Shown here: positions 22,011 through 34,905 of the stretch, piece by piece | Numbering within the stretch: position 1 is the first letter of the stretch | Layout: every line of letters starts with the position of its first letter | DNA from: Acanthosoma haemorrhoidale | Lineage: Eukaryota; Arthropoda; Insecta; Hemiptera; Acanthosomatidae | DNA length: 64,000 nt | Reading direction: 5' to 3' | NCBI GenBank assembly: GCA_930367205.1 | Contig: OV884011.1 | Span: 47,443,754-47,507,753 of the forward strand | The notes under the pieces: model-generated | The model's input: the letters and a program-made list of their open reading frames with translations, nothing else | Databases searched by the model: none | What the model was told of the DNA's origin: nothing | Made by a program: the position numbers and the translations under genes

Positions 22011-25000
22011 AAAACTTAAGTTCAGGAATTGAGAGTGATACACTAATATTTTGACCCTACTGCTCTTTTCTAATTCCGTTTTCTAATTTACAAAAAAACC
22101 CTTGTGAATGGGACTAAGGAACTTGCGAAGTTCTAAACCTCCCTTGGCCTTTTACTAAGGTAAATAGGAATTATCTATAGAAGGTAAATATAGTTTTAAC
22201 TGCTGATTGTCGTTCCAGAATAAAAAAGTCAAGTATAAGAATCCAGAATATATTAAACTTTTATGAAATACATATTCTATAACTTTGAGATTTAGTCAAT
22301 TTAAATAATTAATTAATTAGTACAAATACATATATTTGACACTAATTAATTAATGGCTATATTTTTCGTGATGTTGTAACATCATGGCACCTCTAAAATA
22401 TCCAACAAAACTGATAATTTTGTTTTAAATTCATGCCAAAGATAACTAAATCATATATAATCTTATCATTCTTCGTGTAATTTTTTATCAGAATATCAAT
22501 GAATGGTTAAAATGTCTTTAAAACAAATAAATAATGACTTTAAATATTAATGTGAAAAACTTAAGTTGGTTATTTTCGTTTTTAACTCTCATTATTTTAG
22601 AATTAAGTACCGCCATATTTATCCATTTTGAGTGAGCAGGTAATTTGATACGTACTGAAATGAGTGTAGCCCGTTTTTGGACCATTTTCTGTAGCTTTGA
22701 CTAGATTTTTTCCAAAATAAGGGATATATATAAGAGAGTAACGAACAAATTATTTCAAAGACATTCCGGAAGAATGTTACTGAGTATGCTGTTTTCAACG
22801 ATTGAAATAGTGTATTGAATGCCTGTCCTGTTGGTTTAATAGGTTTTGCTGTGTCAGTATTTAAGCAATTTACATCTTTGTAAATTTGTTTTAAAGGCAA
22901 CTTTCAATTTCTGAGAAGGCTCAACATATATTAATGATGTATCATTAAAAAAAATACCAGGTAGCATTTTTACAGTTCTTTAATAATGTCTCTTGTCTCT
23001 TGTTTCTTTACTGTATACGTTCTTTGTATCATAAATACAAAAACATATAATTTAGGTCATAATTGATGTTTTTAATAATGAAAATTATAAATGGCTTCTC
23101 AGTAATCCACGGATGGTATTTCCTTTAAAAATTGGTCCATAAACGTATTCTCTAATGATCACTCTGACTACCTAAAGCTTGGATTTGTTAAGTATACAGT
23201 CTGCTATGTATAAGTGGATTATGTGTAACATCTATGCTGCTCCAATCACTGTAGAACTGGTTTATATGTATTTAAATAGGGACTTTGATGGATGAATTAA
23301 ATTAGGCTTGTGCTGTTCGGACATGTCGTACGCGCTTAGAAATACAGATGAGCCCTTACCAATGGATGTGCGTATAACTAATCTCTAATTTAAGCTGATT
23401 ATATGGTTCAATTTAATGACTAATGCCTCATTAGTCACTACCGGTACGGAACCGTGAGTCAACAGGATAAAGGAAGATCAAGGAAGAGTTGACTAGGATC
23501 CAATCTTGATTAGCTGGAGACGTTTTCTCCAAGCAATCAAGAGGATCTAATAAGAAATTCAAAAATGTTTAAGAAAAGTTTTTGGATCCAAAAATTGAAT
23601 TGAATATTTAATATCGTTCATGACCAATTTGATAGGTTATTTTGACTAATATTTTCTTTTGAAAGGCAACGTGAAGTGACCAAAATGGTATAAAAGCAAA
23701 ATAAAGTATTTTTGATCAAATTACACTTCGGAAAGCAAGAACTTCGGTCCATATTCGGACTTATCTAAGCATAGTCCGTTCACTTTAAAAATAAATTTAT
23801 TTTTTATTCATTCATTCAACAAAATAGAGTTTATTTTATATCAAGGTAGTATTTTTAGAAATTATTTCCTTTATTTTTTATTACGCTACACGAAATGTTT
23901 TTGTATAATTGCAAGGCAGTAGAGTGTATCTAAGATAAAAATACAACTAAAAATATGTTTCTAATTAAAAAATATTACAAACAGCGACGTTTTGCCTATT
24001 TAGGAATTATATGGAGTAATCAATCAAAATTCTGTAACTGGAAAACTGTATTAAATATAATTAAAACAAAAATTGATAACACAAAGTAAATATAAATATA
24101 TAGACAGGAGGTACCTCCACCCTGATTTAGACAACGGGCTAGCACAATTTTTTTTTTGCAATATGTTCGCCCTCCCTTTGACGAGCATTGGACCTTTGTC
24201 TCGGAGCTGTTCAGATCTTTATCAAAGCAACACGTGCTGTTCTCTCAGTTATTTTGTATTGTGTTGTTTATGATCCTCATTTGATACTCACACTCTTTCT
24301 TTCTAAAACATCCTTTTTACCCAATGATTTCCACAGGTAGGGAACCAGGATAGACAATGAGGTAAGCGAAGTAGTTTTAAAATGTTTTACTGTTTATTAT
24401 TTCTTTTAATTTTGCATAAAGTTAACTCCTAAACTAGCACGCATAAAAGACCTATCACTTTCATTTTGAATTCTGATTGAGTGTTATCTCTTTTTAGAGT
24501 ATTCCTCTAGGGATAATTAATCATTTATTTAAATTCAGGTGCTAATTTAGATAAAATCGAGTGTCAGTTGTCAAAAGCTGATGAAGGGTGCAAAAGCTGC
24601 TGTGGGCTCGATCTTGATTTAACGGTTGGTGATTCTTCTACCCTCCAGCAATTAGGGCCTCCCCCGTCTTCTTAGACTGCCAACAATTTGATAACCTCTT
24701 ACATCTTTCTTATCTGGGCCACTTACACCAACATACTTCTCCTGTCCGCTCAATTATCGGGAGCTCACTTCACAGTTCCCCCCACCAAGGGCCATTAGTC
24801 CCTTTCTCCTCTCAGACTAGTCTGTTTCTTACAACTTTTATATTAGTTATCTGGTGATTGTAGAAGTCACTCATTGTTATCTCTGCAAGAACTGAGTAAC
24901 TTATCAGTACATTCTATGAATAATTATATACGTCACTGAGTCTATATTAAGCGGTAAATTTCATTGGCCCTATTGATTCATAAAACGGGCCTGAGTTTTT

Positions 25001-27206
25001 TTCAAATTCAATGGTTTTTTTTCTTTATTATATATTTGAACGAAAAACACTCTTTTCGAGGCGTTTACGTAAGTATACGTTTCTAATATATTGCCTTTGA
25101 GGTACAGATCAATATTGTGATTACATATTTAGGACCAAACTAAAATTATTTATTAGAAGTTGGTTGATTTTATGGAGTGAGTTTTCTGTTGGAATCCTCT
25201 GTACATCGGATTTATGGCCTGTTTAGGCGCCAAGGGGCTAGCCTCAGACCCTTCAGAGAAACCACTTCATCATGGTGAAGGTATGTGCCAGTAAACTCAG
25301 ACAAAGGGAGAGCTCATCATGAGACATTCACAAAAACAACATGATATGTAATCTCAGTTAGATTTTAGTATTTCGTTTTATAGTAGCGTGCATATATCAG
25401 AAGCGCCTAATCCTCATTTGAAACTCGCCTCCTTGCATCCTTAAAATCCTTCTACCCAATGATTACCACAAGTATGAGATTAAGCTAGAAAAGTGCCTGC
25501 TAAAGCTAAGTGAATTAATTTTAGAATGCAGAACTGCTCTTGCCTCATGATTTGGTTTTAAATTGCGAAATTACTCCTCCATTGCAATATTTCATACAGA
25601 TTGAATCATTTTTACAATCGTGATGATATTGCCACTGAAAGTAGAACCTCTTCCTTTGGGCTTAGAAATAATGAGAATGTAATACTGGGTATATATAAGT
25701 CATCTGGCGATTTTTGTTTCTTTTTTTACAGATAAAGACTAAATTATTTTTAAATTCAGGATATGCAGATAGTCGTCTACAAACACTTCAGGGTGTGGGA
25801 ATAGCAGAATATATGTAAATTACTAAAAGTGTACAGTCTAAATTATCCATTCCTGGCACCTACCGCTCTTAATATAATATATTTAAATATAAAACCATCT
25901 GGAAATGTTGGGTACGTGCCATAAATACGAATTCCCATTTTCAACGGTTATATTCACAATTTTTTCTATCGAATCTGATTAATCCATGTTGAATTTCAAT
26001 CCTTTCTGTTACAAAGTTTACAAATGAAATTTTACCTGCAGTTACTAGGCACATATCTAGAATAGTAATTTAAAAAAAAAGAGAGCGATTTTTTCAGTAA
26101 ATATCTTTAAAACGGATTATGATAAATTAAATATATAAAAAATATTTTGTTTTTCTATTAACATTGTGAATTGTCAATGTGAAAGGTCAAATCAGGTATT
26201 GGTAACGAATTATTAAGTACTCCACCAAGAATCCAAACGTTAAAAGTAGAAAAAAAATATATGTAAGGATATACAAATGCCACTGTTTTTATAAGAAAGT
26301 ATACAAAGTAGAGGCAACATATTAAAAATATGTCACGAGACAAAAACGAGCATTAAAGAGAAGAATGGCATAGATTGTAGGGTCTGTCTCAGATTGGGTG
26401 CTGCACGCTGACTGAACACAGCTAAAAACTATTGTTCCAATCTTTGGCGTAGAAAACTAGAAAAAATAAAATGTTTAATAAAAATATACATTAAAAAATA
26501 AACTATATTCACACTGCTCTGTTAAATTGCGTGTTGCCAACTCTAAATGGAAGGGCTCACCTTTCAAACAGGTCCCGATAAATAATTATATATACATGAA
26601 ATTTTATTTTCACAAGACTGTGAAAGTTATTTTTGTGTTTTCATCTTTAATATGTCTTTAATTACAACGAAAAAACGAAAAGCACTTCAAATCTTATATG
26701 AATAGAGAAATCGTTAAAGCTAGGGATTTTATTTCACGTTTACTTATTTTTTTCATATATCCTGTTATTCCAGCTTGTATCAAAACACATCAAAGAAATT
26801 AAAGGAGTATTTAAGTATTCCAGAGAAAACAATTAAAAGTTAGATATGTTTTAAAGCACAGACACTTGCTTGGAGTTGAGACTTTTAAACCACTTTTGCA
26901 TAAAAAAGCGATCGTCTCTCATCGCCGGGAATAATGCTATAATAATTATAAGTAGTAGAATAAAAACCACAGAAGTTTTTGAAAATTCTCAGAATGAAAA
27001 TAGCTGGCCGATGTACTATTTGGATTTCCAATCCGAGTTAACTGTACTTAAACAGCGAAACTTCGAGCAGAACAATCTCACCGCCATTAGAAACTTTCTG
27101 ATTACAGTTTCTCCAAACCACTGTTTTGATTTGAAGTTCATCACCGGCCAGTGGTTGTTATTCAAAAAGTCAGGAAGTATGAGCTGAGCTTTTCAATTTT
27201 AGTCTA

Positions 27207-27226
27207 TCTGTCTGTCTGTCTGTCTG
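27207..27226. repeat. (TCTG)n microsatellite
   Basis: Five uninterrupted TCTG units. Confidence 0.9.
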
Positions 27227-28735
27227 AATCTTCTCCGACCTCAAATTTTAATGAATATTTAACGCTTTGATTGAGATATGATAACGGACGTTATGAGGGG
27301 AAAAAGTCGGTGGCATATCTGTGTTAAAAGCTAGGCCTAATTTAGAAGCTATTTTAGAATCCAGTTTTTTACTTGTGGTTTAGGGAATGTGATAAAACAT
27401 TAATAAATTAAATGACTAATCAACACCAGGAAAGGGTAGTATATCTAATAAAATTAGATTCCCTAACATACATAATACATAAAATATATAACATTATAAC
27501 TAACCCAATAAATTTAATGTGCAGTTTAGTACTATTGACATTTTTTATTTAGTGATTGTTATTTTTGTTGCATTCACTGATTGATTTTGTTTGTTTCCAT
27601 ATGCACGATCAACGTTGTGCATCACTTTATCATGTGACTTTTTTTTGGCAACTCAAGTGACTGAGGAAACCGTTTTTGTTAAATAAACTTCATAGTTCAA
27701 AGACAGGAATTTTTATGTAAATATATCCTTCTACAATCGTCACCAACCATATAAATTCAATGGAATTCGGAGAGTTTTAAGATTAATTTATAATTGGAAC
27801 CAGTAATATAAATCGTTATTTCCTGTCATTCACTTCTATTTTAATAGCATTAACATAGATTAAACATTAAAATTAGCTTAAATTTTCATGTTTTGGTTGA
27901 AAATTCCGAGTTGTTTTTTCCAATCATTTAAGAAGTTTGTTATAGGCCCATCCATTATCCCCTCATTTTCTAGTTCCTTTAGTTTGTTTATAAATAAAGT
28001 TCATGAATACAATTTAGTTTAAAATGCAAAAATAAACAATAAATCTTAGGCTCTTAGACATAGTGATAAAAAGTATACTCCTCAAATGAATGCCTCTCTG
28101 TGCATTGTCATTTTATAAAGAGTAGTAAAAAGAACAGTAAAGAACAAAATGGTATTGCATAAGACTGGTATATTTGCATACAAGCCCATTTTACAAATTA
28201 ACATTGCAGAAACCAATCGAATATATAAATAAATTTCTCTCTGGATGAGATAAATTAAAACCTCGAGATTTAAGATACGGTTTAAACATTTATAGTGAAA
28301 AGAAGATTAAAAGAGCATTAGGTGCAGATGGAAAAAATCGCATTTTAAAGATGAAAGGCAGGAGATTAGATCATTAAAGTCGGAAAGGGCAACTGCCTTA
28401 TCCTCGTGGAAAGAATTCCATGGAAAAGAAGATTTATTTAATTATTTTGTTTGTAGTTTTGTTTTTATTTTAATTATATTTATTTACGGTCTATTGGCCA
28501 TTTGGATTTAACTCATTTTTGTATTAACTCTATATTTCCATACATTCATATCAGGATGAAATGGCGTGTTTGGGCTACCACCTAAGTGTATTAGTTCTTT
28601 TATGATTTTTCTTTTAGAAATGATTACTCGATTGGATAACCTATCCAACGTATTACCAACGTATGCTAATCATTAAACTTAACAAAAACGTATAGTTTAT
28701 TTTTGTTAGTTGCAAGTTGTTCAAAGGAACAGAAC

Positions 28736-28804
28736 AGGACACGAAACTGGGAAACTTCTTCCTTCGGCCAGGTGCTCTTCCACTGAGCTATTCTTGTCCA
28801 ATCA
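28736..28804 (-). repeat. tRNA-like remnant (tRNA pseudogene or SINE head)
   Basis: The minus strand reads GGACAAGAATAGCTCAGTGG: a 7-nt acceptor-like start, then a perfect A box, and GAAGAGC closing the D arm. GGCCGAAGG follows at the anticodon position, then a T-arm-like TTCCCAGTTTCGTGTCC. The T arm is damaged and the acceptor stem pairs poorly. It resembles a decayed tRNA more than any other such block in the window. Confidence 0.45.
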
Positions 28805-29006
28805 CCATCTTAGCATATATCAAATAATAATAATGAAAGCATAGGAATTGAATAGTAATTGTGATATTTATTTTATCAATTTGATCTTTTTTAGCATTGA
28901 TGAAACCATTTGTTTTTACACTTTCTGACTTTAATTTTGTCTTTTGACTCTTGTTTAACAAAGTCGGATATATATGTTTTTCTTTTAGCCTTTTTAAATT
29001 GACTAT

Positions 29007-29215
29007 GATATAAATTCTTTCAATAATTTGCCATGGATTTTCGTAAGTTGTCACCTACGATTTGTTTTTTAACCTTGTGGCTCTGGGTGAGGCCGACTCC
29101 ATATACTTCTGGTATCCACCCTGCCTTGAGGCCTATTCTTGGCCTTTTTGAGGTTTGAGATATACTGTTGGCTGGAGAGATAAAATTATAAGTACTCAAT
29201 GTGACAAGTCTATAT

Positions 29216-29222
<7 letters not shown>
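29007..29222 (+). repeat. Paired dispersed repeat, copy 1
   Basis: This matches 30638-30870 in the same orientation, starting GATATAAATTCTTTCAATA and including TATCCACCCTGCCTTGAG and a block ending GGCTGGAGAGATAAAA. It is a diverged repeat of about 215 bp of unknown class. A (TA)n tract follows directly. Confidence 0.8.

Positions 29223-29269
<47 letters not shown>
29221..29269. repeat. (TA)n microsatellite
   Basis: About 24 uninterrupted TA units, at the 3' edge of the paired repeat. Confidence 0.95.
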
Positions 29270-30122
29270 CATCAAAAATACCTTAATGGCACAGAATTTA
29301 CAACATATGGGCGTGAAGTTAACACTAGAAGAAGATTGAATGAGTGATCGCTCGTCTACTCACAAAAAGATAGGTCTGTGCTATTGTGACATATTGTCAA
29401 TATTTGAGCTATTAACATTTATTTTTATTTGTTCAAAAGATGATTTTTTTATGAACAACATGGTTAGGCAAATGAAGAATATTTAATAAAAATACAAAGC
29501 AGTTTTAAATTAATACATTATGTAACTCGACATTACTACTTCACTTCCCATTTTCTTACACGCATTAAAAAATATACTATCACAATTTATCACAGTCAAA
29601 AAATTGTGACACAGTGACATATTGCTTACATGACTTTACTTGACTGACTGATATTACTCTTTTAGGTACCAGACCAGGTGAAATAGATAGAGGTTAGTTC
29701 TTTGTGTTCATTAGGGCAATGATATTCCTTTAACAAGAAAATTTTGAATGGATTCAAAAAGATCAATAAATATATTTGACAAGTGACATGCTGGGCCATG
29801 AAAAGAAAACATTACAAGATCATATAAGAAGGAAATGTGTTCATTGAAGATTTGAACGAATTTTCAGGGAACGACCCTTAATTGGTGGCATATGTAAAAT
29901 AACATTGAAAAGGTAACAATATTATAACACAAATAGGCCATGGAATATATAACAATATGTACACTATTTATCTTTGACTTATCTGAAGGTGAACTTTCAA
30001 GTTAATATATCAGCATCTATAATTAGTGATGTATAAGCGTACATTTTAGTACGTGGTCCTGGATCCTTCTTCTAAGGAATTCAAATACCATTCGTTCTCC
30101 TTTGAAAGCCAAATATTGTAAC
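29270..30122. other. Gene-free AT-rich stretch
   Basis: Nothing was recognised between the (TA)n tract and the MITE. Confidence 0.5.
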
Positions 30123-30236
30123 TACACAGGTGGTCTGAAAAGTTTCCGACCTCAACAAGAAGATGATAATAAAATAAATAAAAACTAGTGAAATAAAAGC
30201 TTTGCTAGGTCGGAAACTTTTCAGGCCACCCTCGTA
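30123..30236. mobile_element. Mariner-type MITE, 110 bp
   Basis: The element 30125-30234 is flanked by TA at 30123-30124 and 30235-30236. Its termini are inverted: CACAGGTGGTCTGAAAAG at the left and the complement of CGAGGGTGGCCTGAAAAG at the right, both continuing into TTTCCGACCT. It has no coding capacity. A TA target and termini of this kind fit mariner-family elements. Related copies are at 39845-39954 and, as a left half only, 47152-47210. Confidence 0.85.
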
Positions 30237-30289
30237 TACAAATAAACTCACATCAATAGTAAACGCGAAGAATTTTACAGAATTCAGAC

Positions 30290-30625
30290 TGACCACAACA
30301 GGACTTCATTCAGACAAGCTGTTCCGTGGTGGTGCTGCTCTGCTAATCCCTTGGAATCCAATAACCTATATTAAGCTGCAGCTATGTCGATTAACACCGT
30401 TACATTAGCCGTGGTACAATGCCCACGAAAGAAAACCATACCGATCTCCTGTTCATTTCCTCCTTGAGCTCCCATGGGAATCATTTGCTTGCAGGAGGAG
30501 ACTTCAAGCACCTTTCCGAGAATGACTGTTCTTTCCTTTCACCAGATCTCTTACTTATTGGCTTGCAGGTCCTCATAGAAATTATGAATTTTTCGACTTA
30601 TGTTCTACATGGTTAAAGAGCGATC
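30290..30625 (+). pseudogene. Eroded Jockey-type endonuclease domain
   Basis: One frame carries RGGAALLI (30325-30348), which fits the GGV-A-I/L-L-I strand of APE-type endonucleases in Jockey-like ORF2. A shifted frame at 30419-30616 carries SSLSSHGNHLLAGGDFKH, which fits the L-A-G-D-F-N-x-K-H active-site motif, with Asn replaced by Lys. There are frameshifts between the motifs. It may belong to the same degenerate insertion as the pieces downstream. Confidence 0.5.
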
Positions 30626-30637
30626 CATTCCTCCATT

Positions 30638-30870
30638 GATATAAATTCTTTCAATACTTTACCATGAATTTTTGTCACCTCTGATTTTTTTTTTTAACTT
30701 AATGGCTATGAGCGAGGTCGACTCCAAATACTTCTGGTATCCACCCTGCCTTGAGGAAACGAGAGGCCTTGTGAGGCCTATTCTTGGCCTATTTGAGGTT
30801 TGAGATATACTGTTGGCTGGAGAGATAAAAATAAAAGTGCTCAATGCGACGATAACAAGCCTATATAGCA
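30638..30870 (+). repeat. Paired dispersed repeat, copy 2
   Basis: This is the second copy of 29007-29222. Relative to copy 1 it has a longer middle (an extra stretch before AGGCCTATTCTTGGCCT). It sits between the endonuclease-like piece and the linker-like frame, so it may have inserted into an old Jockey copy. Confidence 0.75.
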
Positions 30871-30931
30871 CGGTACACGTTAAAAGAGATGACAATTAAA
30901 GACACCAGACGGAGGACCAAATCCACATTTC

Positions 30932-31434
30932 TTGATCAGCTATCTTCGGACCATTATCCCTATCCCGAATGTACCATTTATGAAAGTCCTAAGTACGTCA
31001 CTTGATGCAGCTTTTCATGCTACAAATAGAAAACAACCACAATCATCCCCCAATGTTAATATCACATTTCCTAAAATTCTATCGAAAATCATTTGGCCAC
31101 CAAAATCCTTTAGCTGTATCAAAATAAAGCCTCTTTTATTCCCACAATCTTTCAATGAGCTTAAAGTGGAAGAGGCCCCGTGATCTATTGTAAAAATTGG
31201 CTCATAGGAAGTCTTGGCTCTGGCTACATTTTTTGCCTCCTATCCTAAGCGTCTGCGGCTTTCCTTCATCCTTCACAGCCTCTTCGTAATAGTGATGTGG
31301 AACTAGCTTGTGTTGTAAATGCTGCATTGAAGAGAAAGAGAATGGAATATTGTAAATATGGTATCAATGAGATCATGTATCACAACTATCTGCTGCCCTT
31401 TTAGAGCAGATTATAATGTGGAAATAATGATTAC
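30932..31434 (+). pseudogene. Degenerate family A copy, linker-like frame and 3' end
   Basis: The open frame 30932-31183 has a Jockey-linker-like look, and its 3' part (from about 31072) lines up with the end of family A ORF2. The following 31150-31434 aligns with the family A 3' UTR, including TTGTAAATATGGTATCAATGAG and a diverged terminal hairpin. This is one of the oldest copies in the window. Confidence 0.5.
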
Positions 31435-31443
31435 AAATAAAAT

Positions 31444-31643
31444 TCATCCAATTACCCAAATCCTTTGGCCGAATCACTTCCAAGCGGTACCCACCCTTGA
31501 AATCCTCTTCAGAGTTGAAGTGCCGCTGGCCCCGTGAACGTTTGTAAATATTAAGTCACGGAGAGTTGTACCGGTTATCTCCGGTCAACTTGTACCTCCG
31601 ATCACAATTACATATTGCCTTATTAGGAGATTGTAATTTTCTA
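31444..31643 (+). mobile_element. Degenerate family A 3' fragment
   Basis: It starts CATCCAATTACCCAAATCC, aligned with the codons for SNHPNP of family A. It then skips most of the 3' UTR and ends with the terminal hairpin at 31607-31637 (ATTAC...GTAAT). It is heavily diverged. Confidence 0.55.
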
Positions 31644-34362
31644 CAAGGTGGTGCTTAAACCCCTCCAGATCAGCTGTCGGTCGGGCTCTCTATACACTGT
31701 GCGCAGAAAATATAAAATCTCTTGGACACGACAGATGAACTTCAACAGAAGCTTGCAGATGAGATTACTACGTGGCCCTTTGGTTCAAAATTTACGGGAA
31801 TTAGTTTGCCTTTTACGTAATTTTATTTTATTTAAGCATCTACCGAGTTTGCACTTAAAATCATCAGTATTCATCCCACCATTTTAATATCTATTGGCCA
31901 AAGAAATTTAAAGACACAAGACGGGGGTCCAAACCCAGCCATTTCTTTTCTTCTAAGCTGTTTGTAATTCCGTTGTAAGTAATTGGAGCACTATATCCCC
32001 ACAAAGTTTCCATAAATAATACAAAGGTAAAAAGGACGTCTTTGTATTTTTTTTTTTACACACATACAATAATGTAATGAGGTTCCGTGGTTCTCCCATA
32101 AAAAAAAAAAAAAATACATAAAATATCTGGATAGGGAATTTAATAAGGACGCAGGAAGGCGTGAAGGGGTTGGATATAATTCCGAGGGTGCCATAAGGAA
32201 AATCCTTTTAATATAACTCCTGGCTATTAGCGACCCTTCCGGGCTCTGGCCATTTCACCCTCCAATCCCTGCTCCTCATTATTTCTACCTGCTTACCTTC
32301 TTATATTTATATATCTCCTTCCGATTTGGAAATTATAATCCCACTCTTGGAAAGACGGTATTTCGTCTTACCGTTGAAATAAATCTTAGATTTAGTTTTG
32401 AAAACTAAAAATGATTGTACAAAATTTGATCAAAACATATAATTAGAGTTCGTTTATATTTTGCGATCAGTTAATTATCAAGAAGTTTAAAAAGGGAATA
32501 TTCTTTAAAAAAAACATGGTTATGTAAGAGTCTGATGTTACACACTCACCTGAAAACTAATGTAGTTGTAGTCCATTTTCCTTCTGGTTAAAAACTGGAC
32601 CAAGAATCCACTGACGGAGTCAAATATAAGTAGGAATACTTAATTATGTAGAAAAAGTAGGGAGGGCTGAAAGCCTAAATTCTGATACGTAGATACCATA
32701 AATTATTTCATCAGTGTTTTTGAAGCCTTTGGAAGTACCCTATAGCTTCATTTAAGTTCAGTTTCAGTCAAACTTGGCTGGAGGAATTGGCTTTTACCAT
32801 TACATTACAATTTAACTTCAAAAGTGACTAAAATTAATTATTGATGCGTTTCTTAACAATTGGTTTTTTTCAACAGGTTTTGTGGATTATACTTATAAAT
32901 AGAAGTGAGCTGTTTTCATTTACAGCCATTAACTAAGCGAATTTCATACTTGATTAGGCGCGAAGTCGCAAGGCAAACCCGCTTATGTAATAAAAACAGA
33001 AACAGGCTAATGCAGGCGAGACACTGTAAATTATCACTCATTGACTGGTTGGCGTATCATCACTTAAAGCAGGTGTATTAACTTCGAGAATCGATAGGTG
33101 AATATTGGTATGCATTCGATTAATGATAGGGAAATTAAATTGGGAAGAATTAAAATATAATGTTTGATCGATTTTTTCCTTGTTTTCTACTTTGTGAGGA
33201 TCACGTTTCATCAATTTATGATTGTTGAACATTACATACACTATAAAAATAAATAAAATAAGAAAAACGCAATGTATCCTTGGTAATATATGAAGCTGAA
33301 AATGTGAGCACGTAGGAGCTAGAGAGAGAGAGAAGGGGCTAAAATTTATGGCTGAATAAATTTTCCTTCGATGACCCGTTCAGGTATTTCTCCTAGCACT
33401 GCGAACAATGAATATAAATATGAAATATTTTAATATAATTCATAAAATTTCAGCTATAAATCAAGATTTATTCAAGACTCTTTAGCTCTAACCCAAGAGC
33501 GGGGTGGGCCTTGCCCGAGGATGAAGGAGGATTTGGGATGAGCAAACATAAGGAGTTTTTGGGTCAGCTTTCTGCTTCCGAGATTGCTTCTATATGTACA
33601 CTTCTTCACATCCACCCTTTTATAACCTATCTCATATACTTCACTAGCGTTAACATTATATATGTTTTATATGGACGTATAGCTACTAGCCTACAAAAAC
33701 AAATATAATTCTTTAGAAATTTCTCGCAATGAAGTAAAAAAGATTTTTTTTTAAAATCTCGAAACGGTCTGTTAAGTTAAATTGGTCTTTTATTCTCTAA
33801 AGATGTGGTCATTTTTTGTTTATTTTCTGATTCAGGCTCAATGATGATTACAATTTACGGACCAACTGAGTGATTTTGCTTGTATTAGATTAATTGGACA
33901 ATGCATAAAAAAAAAAAAAAATTAGTCTCCCCAAATAGTTCTGAATATAGCACTAAAATGTCGTGTCAAATTAATTTTACAAGAGGAAATAAATAAAAAC
34001 AAATAGTGAAGTTAAACTAAACAAAACTGGTATAAATTATCAAAACTGTTAATTGACGTAAATGTAAAAGTACGTTTATCTTATGGCTACTCACGTAATA
34101 TGAATTAAATTATATAAATCAAATTGAAATTAAAAAAAAACTCAGGAGGAAATGAGAAGGGACACAGTTGTGCTTTAATGCCCTTTAATTTTATTGATAC
34201 AATTATATTTAAGATGATTTCAATACTTTCGGGACTATTGTTTTTGTTTTTTATGTGTGCTGTTTTATGCCTATTGCTAAAAGATAGTTGTAATAATTAT
34301 GATATAACTTTTGTTTGTTTTGATTATCAGTGATACTTGTATTTATCCCCAAATTTAATTTA
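31644..34362. other. Gene-free AT-rich stretch
   Basis: No exon or element was recognised. At about 31900 a string of some 30 bases (AAAGACACAAGACGGGGGTC) resembles one at 30894, so a short repeat edge may be present. A (GA)n tract lies at 33321-33333, and poly(A)/poly(T) runs at 32102 and 33908. Confidence 0.45.
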
Positions 34363-34458
34363 GTTGTAAATATGGTCTGAATGAGAACATTTATCAATTA
34401 TTTATTGCCTAATAAGGCAGATTGTAATTTTAGCACAATAAAGAAGTTTCAAACTAAC
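34363..34458 (+). mobile_element. Minimal family A insertion, only the last ~90 bp
   Basis: Only the 3' terminus of family A is present: TTGTAAATATGGTCTGAATG, the terminal hairpin (34397-34428), and TAGCACAATAAAG. The flanks share ATTTAATTTA (34353-34362 and 34459-34468), a possible 10-bp target duplication, though this is AT-only. It is an extreme 5' truncation. Confidence 0.7.
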
Positions 34459-34834
34459 ATTTAATTTAAATGCATTATATACTTTATGACTTCTTATTAC
34501 CTAAAAACGAATGAGGTCGAAAAAGTTATTCAGTATAGTAACAAAAAATGTGTGGAAATACTTTATTTATGCATATATCTTATGTTACATTTATTATTAA
34601 TACATTTTTCCTTTTAAATATCAGAGGTGGCAATGCTCTTGTGGAGGAGTAATTTAAGTATATAATATTTTATTTTTAAGATAAAAAAATTTCAGGCCAA
34701 GTCTATTGACATGATAACTTTGGGAAACTGTCTTTCCTGGTTTGTTCTATGTGAAGAATGGACGTTTAAATTTAATATTGCCTCATAAATGTCGGATGTA
34801 ATCCCGGCAAGGGAAAATATCGAATGGAGGCGGT

Positions 34835-34905
34835 GAACTAATGGGTTAAAAAATTGAATTAAGACTTAGGCGTTCGATCTCCGGATAAAATCTCTCCCGA
34901 AAGAG
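34835..34905 (+). repeat. tRNA-like remnant
   Basis: GGTGAACTAATGGGTTA is D-arm-like, and GGCGTTCGATCTCCGG fits a B box/T arm about 40 bp later. The acceptor stem is not evident. Confidence 0.3.

Larger units (their letters stand above)
22011..29006. other. Seven kilobases without a recognised gene
   Basis: This is mostly AT-rich sequence. Two stretches, about 24270-24545 and 25405-25765, share blocks such as CCTCATTTGA, ACCCAATGAT and TTTAAATTCAGG in the same order and look like an old duplicated repeat. An open frame of 105 codons at 26870-27187 has no recognised match. A (TCTG)n microsatellite is at 27207-27226. A tRNA-like remnant is at 28736-28804. Confidence 0.4.

Noticed and set aside
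21819..22043. 74-codon minus-strand frame
   Set aside because: It crosses the two inverted halves of the family A insertion and its flank; an artefact of the rearrangement.
30081..30408. Frames crossing the MITE at 30.1-30.4 kb
   Set aside because: They join MITE terminal repeats to flanking DNA. Only the short RGGAALLI part, past the MITE, was kept as endonuclease-like.
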